Origin: JBBROS01 sp964246015
GTDB taxonomy: Bacteria > Pseudomonadota > Alphaproteobacteria > Acetobacterales > Acetobacteraceae
Direction of reading: 5' to 3'
Length of the DNA stretch: 64,000 nt
NCBI GenBank assembly: GCA_964246015.1
Contig: CAXTPG010000001.1
Coordinates: forward strand, 68,207-132,206
The position numbers and the translations under genes are program-made. The number at the start of each line of letters is the position of its first letter. Position 1 is the first letter of the stretch. Below, piece by piece: positions 53,021-60,855 of this stretch. The notes under the pieces were generated by a model. It did not search any database. It was not told the origin of the DNA and saw nothing but the letters and a program-made list of their open reading frames with translations.

Positions 53021-53034
53021 TTGACACAAGTCAA
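53021..53034 (+). promoter_or_regulatory. FNR/FixK-type box TTGAC-N4-GTCAA overlapping a promoter
   Basis: TTGACACAAGTCAA fits TTGAY-N4-RTCAA exactly; the dyad extends to CCTTGAC/GTCAAGG (53019-53036). TTGACA at 53021 could also be a -35 element, with TCCTAT at 53044 as a weak -10 after 17 bp. That would start transcription at about 53056, at the ATG at 53059. In that geometry FNR/FixK binding would block rather than activate. Confidence 0.55.
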
Positions 53035-53058
53035 GGACTATGTTCCTATGACGGGATC

Positions 53059-54006
53059 ATGAGCGAACAAGCAGCCCCCACCTCCCACCAGCAGGCCGAA
53101 GACGCCGAACTCTACCGCGCCACGCTGCACAGGCTGCTCGGCCTCGCCACCAACGTCGCTCAGGCCCTCCACGACGACATCACCAGGACCCGCCCCGCCT
53201 ACGCCCCGCCCCCCACCCCCGAAGAGCTGCAGGCCCTGAGCCTCGCCTTCGACCGCGCCGCCCGCTGCATCCGCAGAACCGTCCTCCTCTGCCGGACACT
53301 CGGCGAACCCCCCAAGACCAACCCCGCCAAGTCCCGGGAGGCCGCCCGAAAGCGCATCCTCAGGGAAGTCGAGGACGCCATCGAGCGTGAAGCCCCGCCC
53401 AAATCCGCTCCCTCCCTGAGGGCCGAGCTGCGCGACCGCCTCGACGCCCCGGAAACCGAGGACGACCTCGGGACCCGGCCCATCGAGGACATCATCGCCG
53501 AAATCGCCCGCGACCTCGGCGTTCCGATCCCCGACCGCGTCTTCCGGTGGAAGCGCCGAACCCCCGAAGACCTGGCCGCCCTCGGCGCGATCGCAAAAAC
53601 CCCCCGCCCCCCGGCCGATACTCCAAGCGCCGGCGTCCCGCCGGCCGACCATCGTAGCGCCGGCGTCCCGCCGGCCGACCATCGTAGCGCCGGCGTCCCG
53701 CCGGCCGATCATCGTAGCGCCGGCGTCCCGCCGGCCGATCATCGTAGCGCCGGCGTCCCGCCGGNNNNNNNNNNNNNNNNNNNNNNNNNNNNNNNNNNNN
53801 NNNNNNNNNNNNNNNNNNNNNNNNNNNNNNNNNNNNNNNNNNNNNNNNNNNNNNNNNNNNNNNNCCCCCGAACCCCCGCCCAAATCCCCCGGTCAACACC
53901 CAGCCGCCCCCTGAACGACCCCCCTCTCCCGTCGGACGAGGGCCGGGGTGAACGCCCCTTCCCATCCGATTCCCCTTCCCCCGCCACCATCCCCGCGCCA
54001 ACATGA
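53059..54006 (+). CDS. Unknown protein with 30-bp in-frame tandem repeats; interrupted by a sequencing gap
   Basis: The known first 235 residues have a helical N-terminal region (ELYRATLHRLLGLATNVAQAL, FDRAARCIRRTVLLCRTLG) and a conserved-looking core (TEDDLGTRPIEDIIAEIARDLGVPIPDRVFRWKRR). Repeats of SAGVPPADHR follow and run into the 100-N gap. The 3' part after the gap is Pro-rich and contains a CCCTCTCCC-type element, so the reading frame across the gap and the true end are uncertain. I do not recognise the family. The start may be leaderless; see the FNR box. Confidence 0.6.
   Translation: MSEQAAPTSHQQAEDAELYRATLHRLLGLATNVAQALHDDITRTRPAYAPPPTPEELQALSLAFDRAARCIRRTVLLCRTLGEPPKTNPAKSREAARKRILREVEDAIEREAPPKSAPSLRAELRDRLDAPETEDDLGTRPIEDIIAEIARDLGVPIPDRVFRWKRRTPEDLAALGAIAKTPRPPADTPSAGVPPADHRSAGVPPADHRSAGVPPADHRSAGVPPADHRSAGVPPXXXXXXXXXXXXXXXXXXXXXXXXXXXXXXXXXXPRTPAQIPRSTPSRPLNDPPLPSDEGRGERPFPSDSPSPATIPAPT
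53626..53764 (+). repeat. 30-bp tandem repeat, at least five copies
   Basis: Copies of AGCGCCGGCGTCCCGCCGG begin at 53626, 53656, 53686, 53716 and 53746, each followed by an 11-bp variable join (CCGAYCATCGT). Each unit contains the hairpin GCCGGC-GTCCC-GCCGGC and encodes SAGVPPADHR in frame. The array is cut by the N gap, so the copy number is unknown. Confidence 0.95.
53765..53864. other. Assembly gap (100 N)
   Basis: One hundred undefined bases break the tandem repeat inside the unknown gene. Exactly 100 N is the usual placeholder for a gap of unknown length, so distances and the reading frame across it should not be trusted. Confidence 0.98.
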
Positions 54007-54029
54007 TCCCCCCGCACCGGAGGTGGCCC

Positions 54030-54743
54030 ATGCGCGCGCTCGTCCTGCTGCTACTCGCCCTCGCCCTCCCGGCCCACGCCGCGGAACCCGTCGACGTCGC
54101 CCTCGTGCTCGTCTCCGACGTGTCCCGCAGCGTCGACGACGCCGAGTTCAAGATGCAGAAGCAGGGCTACGCCGCCGCCTTCAACGACCCGCGCGTCCTC
54201 GCCGCCATCCGCGGCGGCGCCATCGGCGCCATCGCCGTCGCCTATGTCGAGTTCGCGGGCGTGACCGAGGTCCGCACCGTCATGGACTGGCGCGTCATCC
54301 GCGACCCCGGCGGCGTCCGCGCCATGACGGACTTCATCGAGGCGGCGCCGCGCAGCTTCTGGGGCCGCACCAGCATCAGCGCCGGGATCGACCGCGCGAT
54401 GCAGGTGCTGGCGGAGGCGCCGGTGGAAACGACGCGCCGGGTCATCGACGTGGCGGGCGACGGCACCAACAACTCGGGCCGCGACGTGACGGCGGCGCGC
54501 GACGATGCGGTGAACGCCGGCGTCGTCATCAACGGTCTGGCCATCATCAACGAGAACCCGGTCAGCTACACCTTCGCCCACGTCCAGCCCCCCGGCGGCC
54601 TCACCGAATGGTATCGCCAGAACGTCATCGGCGGACCCGGCGCATTCGTGGTCGAAGTGCGGGAGTTCCAGGCCTTCGGAGAATCCATGACCCGCAAGCT
54701 GATCAACGAGATCGCCTCCCTTCCCGTCCCGAGCCGAATGTAG
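54030..54743 (+). CDS. DUF1194 family secreted protein (von Willebrand A-like)
   Basis: A 237-residue secreted protein. The ATG at 54030 follows CGGAGG and gives the signal peptide RALVLLLLALALPAHA. The mature domain starts VDVALVLVSDVSRSVDDAEFKMQKQGYAAAF, a MIDAS-like DxSxS pattern (DVSRS), and contains VIDVAGDGTNNSGRDV. DUF1194 proteins are periplasmic or secreted with unknown function; a metal-dependent adhesion fold is likely. It ends directly before the GST gene. Confidence 0.88.
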   Translation: MRALVLLLLALALPAHAAEPVDVALVLVSDVSRSVDDAEFKMQKQGYAAAFNDPRVLAAIRGGAIGAIAVAYVEFAGVTEVRTVMDWRVIRDPGGVRAMTDFIEAAPRSFWGRTSISAGIDRAMQVLAEAPVETTRRVIDVAGDGTNNSGRDVTAARDDAVNAGVVINGLAIINENPVSYTFAHVQPPGGLTEWYRQNVIGGPGAFVVEVREFQAFGESMTRKLINEIASLPVPSRM

Positions 54744-55706
54744 ATGGGGCTGCTGGTCGACGGCCGCTGGCAGGACCAGTGGTACGATACCTCGAAGTCG
54801 GGCGGCGCCTTCCAGCGCAGCGAAAGCCGCTTCCGCGGTACGATCGGGCCAAACGGCCCGTTCCCGGCCGAGGCCGGGCGCTACCGCCTCTACGTCTCGC
54901 TCGCCTGCCCCTGGGCGCACCGCACCCTGATCTTCCGCGCGCTGAAGGGCCTGCAGGCGATGATCCCCGTCTCCGTCGTGCACTGGCGCATGCGCGAACA
55001 CGGCTGGACGTTCGAACCAGGTCCCGGCGTCGTGCCCGATCCCGACGGCGCGCAGTACCTGCATGAGGTCTACACCCGCGCCGACCCCGCCATCACCAGC
55101 CGCGTCACCGTCCCCGTGCTCTGGGACACGAAGGCCGGAACGATCGTGAACAACGAAAGCGCCGAGATCATCCGGATGCTCAACACCGCCTTCGACGGCC
55201 TGGGCGCCGCCCCGGGCGACTTCTACCCCGAACCGCTGCGCCCCGAGATCGACTCGCTCAACGCCCGCATCTACGACACCGTCAACAACGGCGTCTACAA
55301 GGCCGGCTTCGCGACGACGCAGGCCGCCTACGAGGCCGGCGTCTTCCCGCTGTTCGAAACCCTGGACTGGCTCGAATCCCACCTGGCCCGGCGCCGCTAC
55401 CTGTGCGGCGACGCCATCACCGAAGCCGATTGGCGCCTCTTCACGACCCTCGTGCGCTTCGACGCCGTCTATGTCGGCCACTTCAAGTGCAACATCCGCC
55501 GGCTGATCGACTACCCGAACCTATGGGGCTACGCCCGCGACCTCTATGCGCAGCCCGGCGTGAAGCCGACCGTCGATTTCCACCACATCAAGGGCCACTA
55601 CCACATGAGCCATCCGACCATTAACCCCTACGCCATCGTGCCCGCCGGCCCCGTCCTCGACTGGGATGCGCCGCCCGTCCGGGCCCGCGGCGTGGCCTAC
55701 GCCTGA
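54744..55706 (+). CDS. Glutathionyl-hydroquinone reductase (xi-class GST, YqjG/ECM4-like)
   Basis: A 320-residue protein of the YqjG type. Catalytic Cys55 is in VSLACPWAHRT; RVTVPVLWDTKAGTIVNNESAEIIRMLN forms the glutathione site. NARIYDTVNNGVYKAGFATTQ and VRFDAVYVGHFKCN are typical of the helical domain. It reduces glutathionyl-hydroquinones using glutathione. It begins immediately after the DUF1194 stop and overlaps the aldo/keto reductase start by one base (TGATG). Confidence 0.94.
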   Translation: MGLLVDGRWQDQWYDTSKSGGAFQRSESRFRGTIGPNGPFPAEAGRYRLYVSLACPWAHRTLIFRALKGLQAMIPVSVVHWRMREHGWTFEPGPGVVPDPDGAQYLHEVYTRADPAITSRVTVPVLWDTKAGTIVNNESAEIIRMLNTAFDGLGAAPGDFYPEPLRPEIDSLNARIYDTVNNGVYKAGFATTQAAYEAGVFPLFETLDWLESHLARRRYLCGDAITEADWRLFTTLVRFDAVYVGHFKCNIRRLIDYPNLWGYARDLYAQPGVKPTVDFHHIKGHYHMSHPTINPYAIVPAGPVLDWDAPPVRARGVAYA

Positions 55707-56662
55707 TGCTCGAACGCAACCTCGGACGCTCCGGCCTCCGCGTCTCCGCCATCGGCCTCGGCTGCAACAACTTCGGCGGCCGCATCGACACCGAAGCCAG
55801 CCGCGCCGTCGTCCACGCCGCCCTCGACGCCGGCATCACCCTGTTCGACACCGCCGACGTCTATGGCGAGAAGGGCGGCAGCGAGACCGCGCTCGGCGAG
55901 ATCCTCGGCCCCCGCCGCAAGGACATCGTCCTCGCCAGCAAGTTCGCCATGCCCATGGACGACCGCGAACGCCTCAAGGGCGCCAGCCGCCGCTACATCG
56001 TCGACGCCGTGGAAGCCAGCCTGAAACGCCTGAAGACCGACTGGCTCGACCTCTACCAGCAGCACCGCCCCGACCCGCTGACCCCCATCGAGGAAACCCT
56101 CCGCGCCCTCGACGATCTGCAGCGCGCCGGCAAGATCCGCTACTACGGATGCAGCAACCTTCCCGCATGGCAGGTCGTCGAGGCCGCCTGGGCCGCCCGC
56201 CACATCGGCGTCGAGGGCTTCGTGAGCTGCCAGGACGAGGTGAGCCTGCTGGTCCGCCACCACGAATCCGACCTCATGCCCGCCATGCGCCGATACGGCC
56301 TGGGCCTGCTGCCCTACTTCCCGCTCGCCAGCGGCCTCCTGACCGGCAAGTACAAGCGCAACACCCCCATGCCCGTCGATGCGCGCCTGACCAAGACGCA
56401 GCGCCTGGCCGACAAATACCTGACCGAGGGAAACTGGGCGATCGCCGAGAAGCTGGGCGACTTCGCCGAGGCGCGCGGCCATACGCTGCTGGAACTCGCC
56501 TTCAGCTGGCTGTTGGCCAGGCCCCCCGTCAGCAGCGTCATCGCCGGCGCCACGAAGCCCGAGCAGATCCACGCCAACGTCGCCGCCGGCGGGTGGATGC
56601 TGACCGGCGACGAGCTGGCCGAGATCGACGCCATCACCGGTGGCGCCCATGCGACGCCGTAG
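55706..56662 (+). CDS. Aldo/keto reductase
   Basis: A 318-residue TIM-barrel NADPH oxidoreductase. The tetrad is visible: Asp and Tyr in LFDTADVYGEKG, Lys in LASKFAMP and His in LYQQHRPD. YYGCSNLPAWQV and the C-terminal cofactor block SSVIAGATKPEQIHAN are as expected. Substrate unknown. Its last 14 bp overlap the signal sequence of the following binding protein. Confidence 0.94.
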   Translation: MLERNLGRSGLRVSAIGLGCNNFGGRIDTEASRAVVHAALDAGITLFDTADVYGEKGGSETALGEILGPRRKDIVLASKFAMPMDDRERLKGASRRYIVDAVEASLKRLKTDWLDLYQQHRPDPLTPIEETLRALDDLQRAGKIRYYGCSNLPAWQVVEAAWAARHIGVEGFVSCQDEVSLLVRHHESDLMPAMRRYGLGLLPYFPLASGLLTGKYKRNTPMPVDARLTKTQRLADKYLTEGNWAIAEKLGDFAEARGHTLLELAFSWLLARPPVSSVIAGATKPEQIHANVAAGGWMLTGDELAEIDAITGGAHATP

Positions 56663-58223
56663 CCTGCTCGCGGCCGCCGCCGCCACGCTTGCGGCGCCCC
56701 GCATCGCGGCCGCGCAGGGGTCGCGGGTGCTGCGCGTCATCCCGCAGGCGAACCTCACCAGCCTCGATCCGATCTGGACGACGGCCGTCGTCACCCGCAA
56801 CCACGCCTACCTCGTCTACGATCAGCTTGTTGCCGTCGATTCCAACTTCGTCCCGCGTCCCGCGATGGCGGAGGGCTGGACCGAGGACCAAAGCGGGCTG
56901 GAATGGACCTTCACCCTCCGCCCCGGCCTGCTGTTCCATGACAACGAGCCGGTCCGCGCCCGCGACGCCGTCGCCAGCATCCGCCGCTGGATGGCCCGCG
57001 ACAGCCTGGGCCAGACGCTCGCGACGCTGACCACCGCGCTGGAGCCGCTGGACGACCGGCGCTTCCGCTTCCGCCTGTCCAAACCCTTCCCGCTGCTGCC
57101 GGCAGCCCTCGGCAAGCCCAGCCCGGTGCCGCTCTTCGTCTTCCCCGAGCGCCTGGCCACGACCGACGCGTTCAAGCAGATCACGGACCCCACCGGCTCC
57201 GGCCCCTACAGGTTCGTGCGCGACGAGTGGAACCCGGGCAGCCGCGCCGTATGGGCGAAGTTCGACGGCTACAAGCCGGCGCCGGGCGCGCCCGACGGGA
57301 TCGCCGGCGGCCGCGTGCCGAACCTCGACCGCATCGAGTGGACCATCATCAGCGACAGCGCGACGGCGGCCGCGGCACTGTCGAGCGGCGAGCAGGATTA
57401 TTGGGAATACCCGCTCCACGACCTGATCCCCCTGCTGAAACGCAACCGCGAGGTCGTCGTGGGCCAGCGCCTGTCCCAGGGCACCTATGCCGGGATGCGC
57501 GTGAACCACCTCCAGACCCCCTTCGACAACCCGGCCATCCGCCGCGCCCTGCTGCTGGGCATCGACCAGCGCGACCACCTGCGCGCCGTCGCCGGCGACG
57601 ACACCGCGGCATGGAGCGTGTGCGAAAGCGTGTTCACCTGCGGCACGACATACGGCTCCGAGGCGGGCAACGAGCCGCTGCGGACCCGCGACATCGCCCG
57701 CGCGAAGCAGGCGCTGACGGCGGCCGGGTATGCCGGGCAGCGCACGGTGATGCTGGCGCCGTCCGACTATCCGCAGATCAACGCGCTGTCGCTCGTCACC
57801 GCCGACGTCATGACCAAGATGGGCTTCAACCTGGACCTGGCCGCGATGGACTGGGGCACGGTGATCCAGCGCCGGGCCAGCCAGGAGCCGGTCGATAAGG
57901 GCGGCTGGAGCGTCTTCCACAGCACCTGGTCCGGCGCCGACGTCGTCAACCCCGCCATCCACCAGAACCTGCGCGCCAACGGCCGCGGCGCCTGGTTCGG
58001 CTGGCCGACCGACCCTGCCATCGAGGGTATGCGGAACGAGTGGATCGACGCCGCCGACGAGCCCGCGCGCAAGCGCCTGGCCGACGCGATCCAGGTCCGG
58101 GCGATGGAAACGGTGCCGTTCATCCCGCTCGGATATTATTGGCAGCCCTCAGCTTGGCGGCGCAATGTTTCAGGAATATTTCCATGCCAAGTCACGGCTT
58201 TCTGGAATATTGGAAAATCGTAA
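56649..58223 (+). CDS. Peptide-type ABC substrate-binding protein (SBP_bac_5), orphan
   Basis: A 524-residue periplasmic protein with signal RRRSLLAAAAATLAAPRIAAAQ. Family blocks include LTSLDPIWTTAVVTRNHAYLVYDQL, AEGWTEDQSGLEWTFTLRPGLLFHDNEPVRARD, GSGPYRFV and IRRALLLGIDQRDH. ATG 56649 is used; a GTG at 56640 is possible. No permease or ATPase gene is adjacent. The last 50 bp are clearly AT-richer than the rest of the gene. Confidence 0.9.
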   Translation: MRRRSLLAAAAATLAAPRIAAAQGSRVLRVIPQANLTSLDPIWTTAVVTRNHAYLVYDQLVAVDSNFVPRPAMAEGWTEDQSGLEWTFTLRPGLLFHDNEPVRARDAVASIRRWMARDSLGQTLATLTTALEPLDDRRFRFRLSKPFPLLPAALGKPSPVPLFVFPERLATTDAFKQITDPTGSGPYRFVRDEWNPGSRAVWAKFDGYKPAPGAPDGIAGGRVPNLDRIEWTIISDSATAAAALSSGEQDYWEYPLHDLIPLLKRNREVVVGQRLSQGTYAGMRVNHLQTPFDNPAIRRALLLGIDQRDHLRAVAGDDTAAWSVCESVFTCGTTYGSEAGNEPLRTRDIARAKQALTAAGYAGQRTVMLAPSDYPQINALSLVTADVMTKMGFNLDLAAMDWGTVIQRRASQEPVDKGGWSVFHSTWSGADVVNPAIHQNLRANGRGAWFGWPTDPAIEGMRNEWIDAADEPARKRLADAIQVRAMETVPFIPLGYYWQPSAWRRNVSGIFPCQVTAFWNIGKS

Positions 58224-58306
58224 GTAGACTGCTCACGTCGTCGTCAGACTGACGAACCTTCGCTCTCCCGCCGCGCTCTGATGGCACCAGCGGGAGGGAG
58301 GGCGAC

Positions 58307-58720
58307 GTGAAAGACTTCGACGACACCAGCCCGGCCGCCATCCTGCCAGGCCCGACCGTTTCGATCCATCACGAAACGGCCCGGATCGACAAGCGCACGG
58401 TCGAGACGGGCCGCGCGCGCGTCGGCATCGGCGTCACGCAGCACGACGAGACCGTGTCGGCGCTGCTGCTGCGGCAGGACATCGTCATCGAGCGCGTGAC
58501 GATGGACAAGGTGGTGACCGAGGCCCCCCCGGTACGCCGGGAAGGGGACACGGTCATCGTCCCGATACTCGAGGAAGTCCTGGTGACGGAGACGCGGCTC
58601 GTCCTGCGGGAAGAGCTTCGCATCCGAATCGACGAGACGCGGCGGCCGACGACCCGGACGGTCACGCTCCGCCGCGAGCACGCAACCATCGAGCAGACAG
58701 GTTCGGACGCCGGGACCTAG
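58307..58720 (+). CDS. DUF2382 (YsnF/AvaK-like) protein, short
   Basis: A 137-residue protein beginning with GTG after the strong ribosome site GGGAGGGAGGG. It consists of amphipathic, acid/base alternating strands: HHETARIDKRTVETGRARV, then IVIERVTMDKVVTEA, ILEEVLVTETRLVLREELRI and TRTVTLRREHATIEQ. This is the DUF2382 pattern linked to stress proteins of the YsnF type. It precedes a longer DUF2382 gene by 36 bp. Confidence 0.85.
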   Translation: MKDFDDTSPAAILPGPTVSIHHETARIDKRTVETGRARVGIGVTQHDETVSALLLRQDIVIERVTMDKVVTEAPPVRREGDTVIVPILEEVLVTETRLVLREELRIRIDETRRPTTRTVTLRREHATIEQTGSDAGT

Positions 58721-58756
58721 CGCCCGGCGGCCCCACGCAACCCAACGGAGACAATC

Positions 58757-59812
58757 ATGAGCGGAACCAGTGGAATGGGGTTCACCCCCACGAGCGACAG
58801 TACGAAGCTGAACCAGGCCGCGGCCCACGACACCGGGCTCTACGACCCGGCCCGGCACGACAACCAGATCGTCGCCATGTACGACACCGACGCGCAGGCG
58901 CGTTCGGCGCAGCAGGCCCTGATCACGAGCGGCGTTGCAGCCTCCGCCATCCAGGTCGTCGCGCGCAGCACCGAGACGGGCACGCTGGGCGGCGTGAACG
59001 CCGAGGATCGCGACGAGGGCGTGTGGGGCACCATCAAGAGCCTGTTCGCCCCGGACGAGGATCGTACCGCCTACACCCATGCGGTGGGCCGTGGCCACGC
59101 GATGCTCGTCGTGACGCCCACCGGCGGCATGAACCGGGAATCCATCATTCGGACGCTGGAATCGACCGACCCGGTCGATTTCGACGCGAAGCTCGAGGAA
59201 TGGCGCCAGGCCGGCTACGACACCTCGACCGTGCACGGGGACTACGCGGGCCATACGGCGGCGAAGCCCGTGCCGGCGACTGCGACGCCCGTCCCGGCGG
59301 CGCTTCCGACTGCCAGGGCCACGGCGCCGGCTTCGACCGACACCATCAAGGTGATGGAGGAGCGGCTCCGCGTCGGAAAGCGGGAGGTGGCGCAGGGCGC
59401 GGTGCGGATCCGCAGCTACGTCGTCGAGCGCCCGGTCGAGGAGCAGGTGACGCTGCACGAGGAGAAGGTCACGATCGACCGCCGTCCCGTTGATCGTCCT
59501 GCCGCCGTCGGCGACATGGGCGCGTTCCAGGAGCGCACGATCGAGGCGCGTGCGACGTCCGAGGAAGCCGTCATCAGCAAGGAGGCCCGTGTGGTCGAGG
59601 AGATCGGGCTGCACAAGCAGGCCAGCGACCGCACCCAGACGGTCCGGGACACCGTGCGTCACACGGAGGTCGAGATCGACGACGGGACGGGCAAGACGGG
59701 CACGATCGGCAAGGCTGGCGGCACGCCGGGCGGCACGCCGATGCCGGCTGCCGACAAGGGTGCGTCGACGACGGGCGCCGCCACCAGCGGGGCCAACCCG
59801 CCGCGCCGTTGA
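58757..59812 (+). CDS. DUF2382 stress protein (YsnF-like), long
   Basis: A 351-residue protein. The N-terminal part (residues 36-140) is a general-stress-like fold (IVAMYDTDAQARSAQQALITSG, HAMLVVTP). A Thr/Ala/Pro linker follows, then the DUF2382 domain (IKVMEERLRVGKREVAQGAVRIRSYVVERPVEEQVTL...). The tail is Gly/Thr-rich. Such proteins are induced by general stress in other bacteria; function unknown. A good terminator follows the stop. Confidence 0.9.
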   Translation: MSGTSGMGFTPTSDSTKLNQAAAHDTGLYDPARHDNQIVAMYDTDAQARSAQQALITSGVAASAIQVVARSTETGTLGGVNAEDRDEGVWGTIKSLFAPDEDRTAYTHAVGRGHAMLVVTPTGGMNRESIIRTLESTDPVDFDAKLEEWRQAGYDTSTVHGDYAGHTAAKPVPATATPVPAALPTARATAPASTDTIKVMEERLRVGKREVAQGAVRIRSYVVERPVEEQVTLHEEKVTIDRRPVDRPAAVGDMGAFQERTIEARATSEEAVISKEARVVEEIGLHKQASDRTQTVRDTVRHTEVEIDDGTGKTGTIGKAGGTPGGTPMPAADKGASTTGAATSGANPPRR

Positions 59813-59834
59813 TACCCGAACCAAGACGTGATGC

Positions 59835-59860
59835 AGGGGAGGCTTCGGCCTCCCCTGTTT
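59835..59860 (+). terminator. Rho-independent terminator
   Basis: AGGGGAGGC-TTCG-GCCTCCCCT is a perfect 9-bp stem with a stable TTCG tetraloop, followed by GTTT. It lies 22 bp after the DUF2382 stop and before the DUF3833 lipoprotein gene, and would end the stress-gene transcript. Confidence 0.88.
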
Positions 59861-59877
59861 CGTTGTATTCACGGCAG

Positions 59878-60405
59878 ATGCGCCCAATCGCCCTGATGCT
59901 TCTGCTCGCCCTGTCCGCGTGCGGCGAGCCGCTTCCCGTCGCCGCGTTCGCGAAGGAGGGACCGGCCTTCGACCCCGTGGCGTTCTTCACGGGCCGCGTC
60001 CGCTCCTGGGGGGTGCTGGAGGACCGCTCGGGTCAGCCGTCGAGCATCGTCACGACCGACTGCGACGGAATGGCGGACGGCGCGGACGGGCTGCGGATGA
60101 CGCAGCGTCTAACGATCGGGACGGACGCGCCGGTGACGCGGGAGTGGCACATGCGCCGCATCGCGCCGGGCCGGTTCGAGGCGACGGCGAACGACATGGT
60201 CGGCACGGCGACCGGCGAGGCGGCCGGACGGGCCTTCCACTGGCAGTGGACGCTGGCGCTGTCACCGGGCAACGCGCTGAAGAACGTGACCATGGACCAG
60301 TGGTGGTATCTGCAGCCCGATGGCTCGATGCTGAACCGCACGACGATCCGCAAGCTGGGCTTCATCGCGGCCGAGGTGACGGAGCATTTCGTGCCGGTGC
60401 GATGA
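59878..60405 (+). CDS. DUF3833 family lipoprotein
   Basis: A 175-residue lipoprotein. ATG 59878 gives the signal RPIALMLLLALSACG with the lipobox LSAC. The mature part has FDPVAFFTGRVRSWGVLEDRSG, REWHMRRIAPGRFEATANDMVGTATGEAAG and MDQWWYLQPDGSMLNRTTIRKLGFI, the DUF3833 pattern. Probably attached to the periplasmic face of a membrane; function unknown. Convergent with queF, 12 bp apart. Confidence 0.88.
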   Translation: MRPIALMLLLALSACGEPLPVAAFAKEGPAFDPVAFFTGRVRSWGVLEDRSGQPSSIVTTDCDGMADGADGLRMTQRLTIGTDAPVTREWHMRRIAPGRFEATANDMVGTATGEAAGRAFHWQWTLALSPGNALKNVTMDQWWYLQPDGSMLNRTTIRKLGFIAAEVTEHFVPVR

Positions 60406-60417
60406 GGGTTTGGGGCC

Positions 60418-60855
60418 TCACCCCCGCCCGCGATACGAAGGCACGCCCTGGTCCGGCACCCAGACGCCCGTGGGCGCTGCCGCCGATTGCCAGAACACGT
60501 CGATCGGAATGCCCCCGCGCGGATACCAGTACGCCCCGATCCGCAGCCAGCGCGGGGTCAGCAGGTCCATCAGCCGGCCGGCGATCAGCATCGTGCAGGC
60601 CTCGTGGAAGGCGCCGTGGTTGCGGAAGCTGGCCATGAACAGCTTCAGCGACTTGCTTTCGACCAGCCAGTCGCCGGGGACGTAGTCGATGACGATATGC
60701 GCGAAGTCCGGTTGGGCCGTCATCGGGCACAGGCTGGTGAACTCGGGGCAGGTGAAGCGGACGAGGTAGTCCTGCTCGGGCGTGGGGTTCGGCACCCGCT
60801 CCAGCACCGCATCGTCCGGGCTGGCGGGGACGGCGGTGGGCGTGCCGAGCTGCAT
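60418..60855 (-). CDS. queF: NADPH-dependent 7-cyano-7-deazaguanine reductase
   Basis: A 145-residue unimodular QueF. Catalytic Cys43 lies in FTSLCPMTAQPDFAHIVIDY and the Glu of the QueF motif in LVESKSLKLFMASFRNHGAFHE. It reduces preQ0 to preQ1, the last step before tRNA insertion. It is the last gene of the queuosine operon and its start overlaps the tgt stop by one base. Confidence 0.96.
   Translation of the reverse strand: MQLGTPTAVPASPDDAVLERVPNPTPEQDYLVRFTCPEFTSLCPMTAQPDFAHIVIDYVPGDWLVESKSLKLFMASFRNHGAFHEACTMLIAGRLMDLLTPRWLRIGAYWYPRGGIPIDVFWQSAAAPTGVWVPDQGVPSYRGRG

Noticed and set aside
53626..53764. CRISPR array
   Set aside because: The repeats are contiguous with no unique spacers, lie in a coding frame, and no cas gene is present.
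58155..58223. Foreign insertion at the AT-rich end of the binding-protein gene
   Set aside because: The residues still follow the family's C-terminal pattern (RRN..GI...FWN), so this is a local composition dip, not an insertion.
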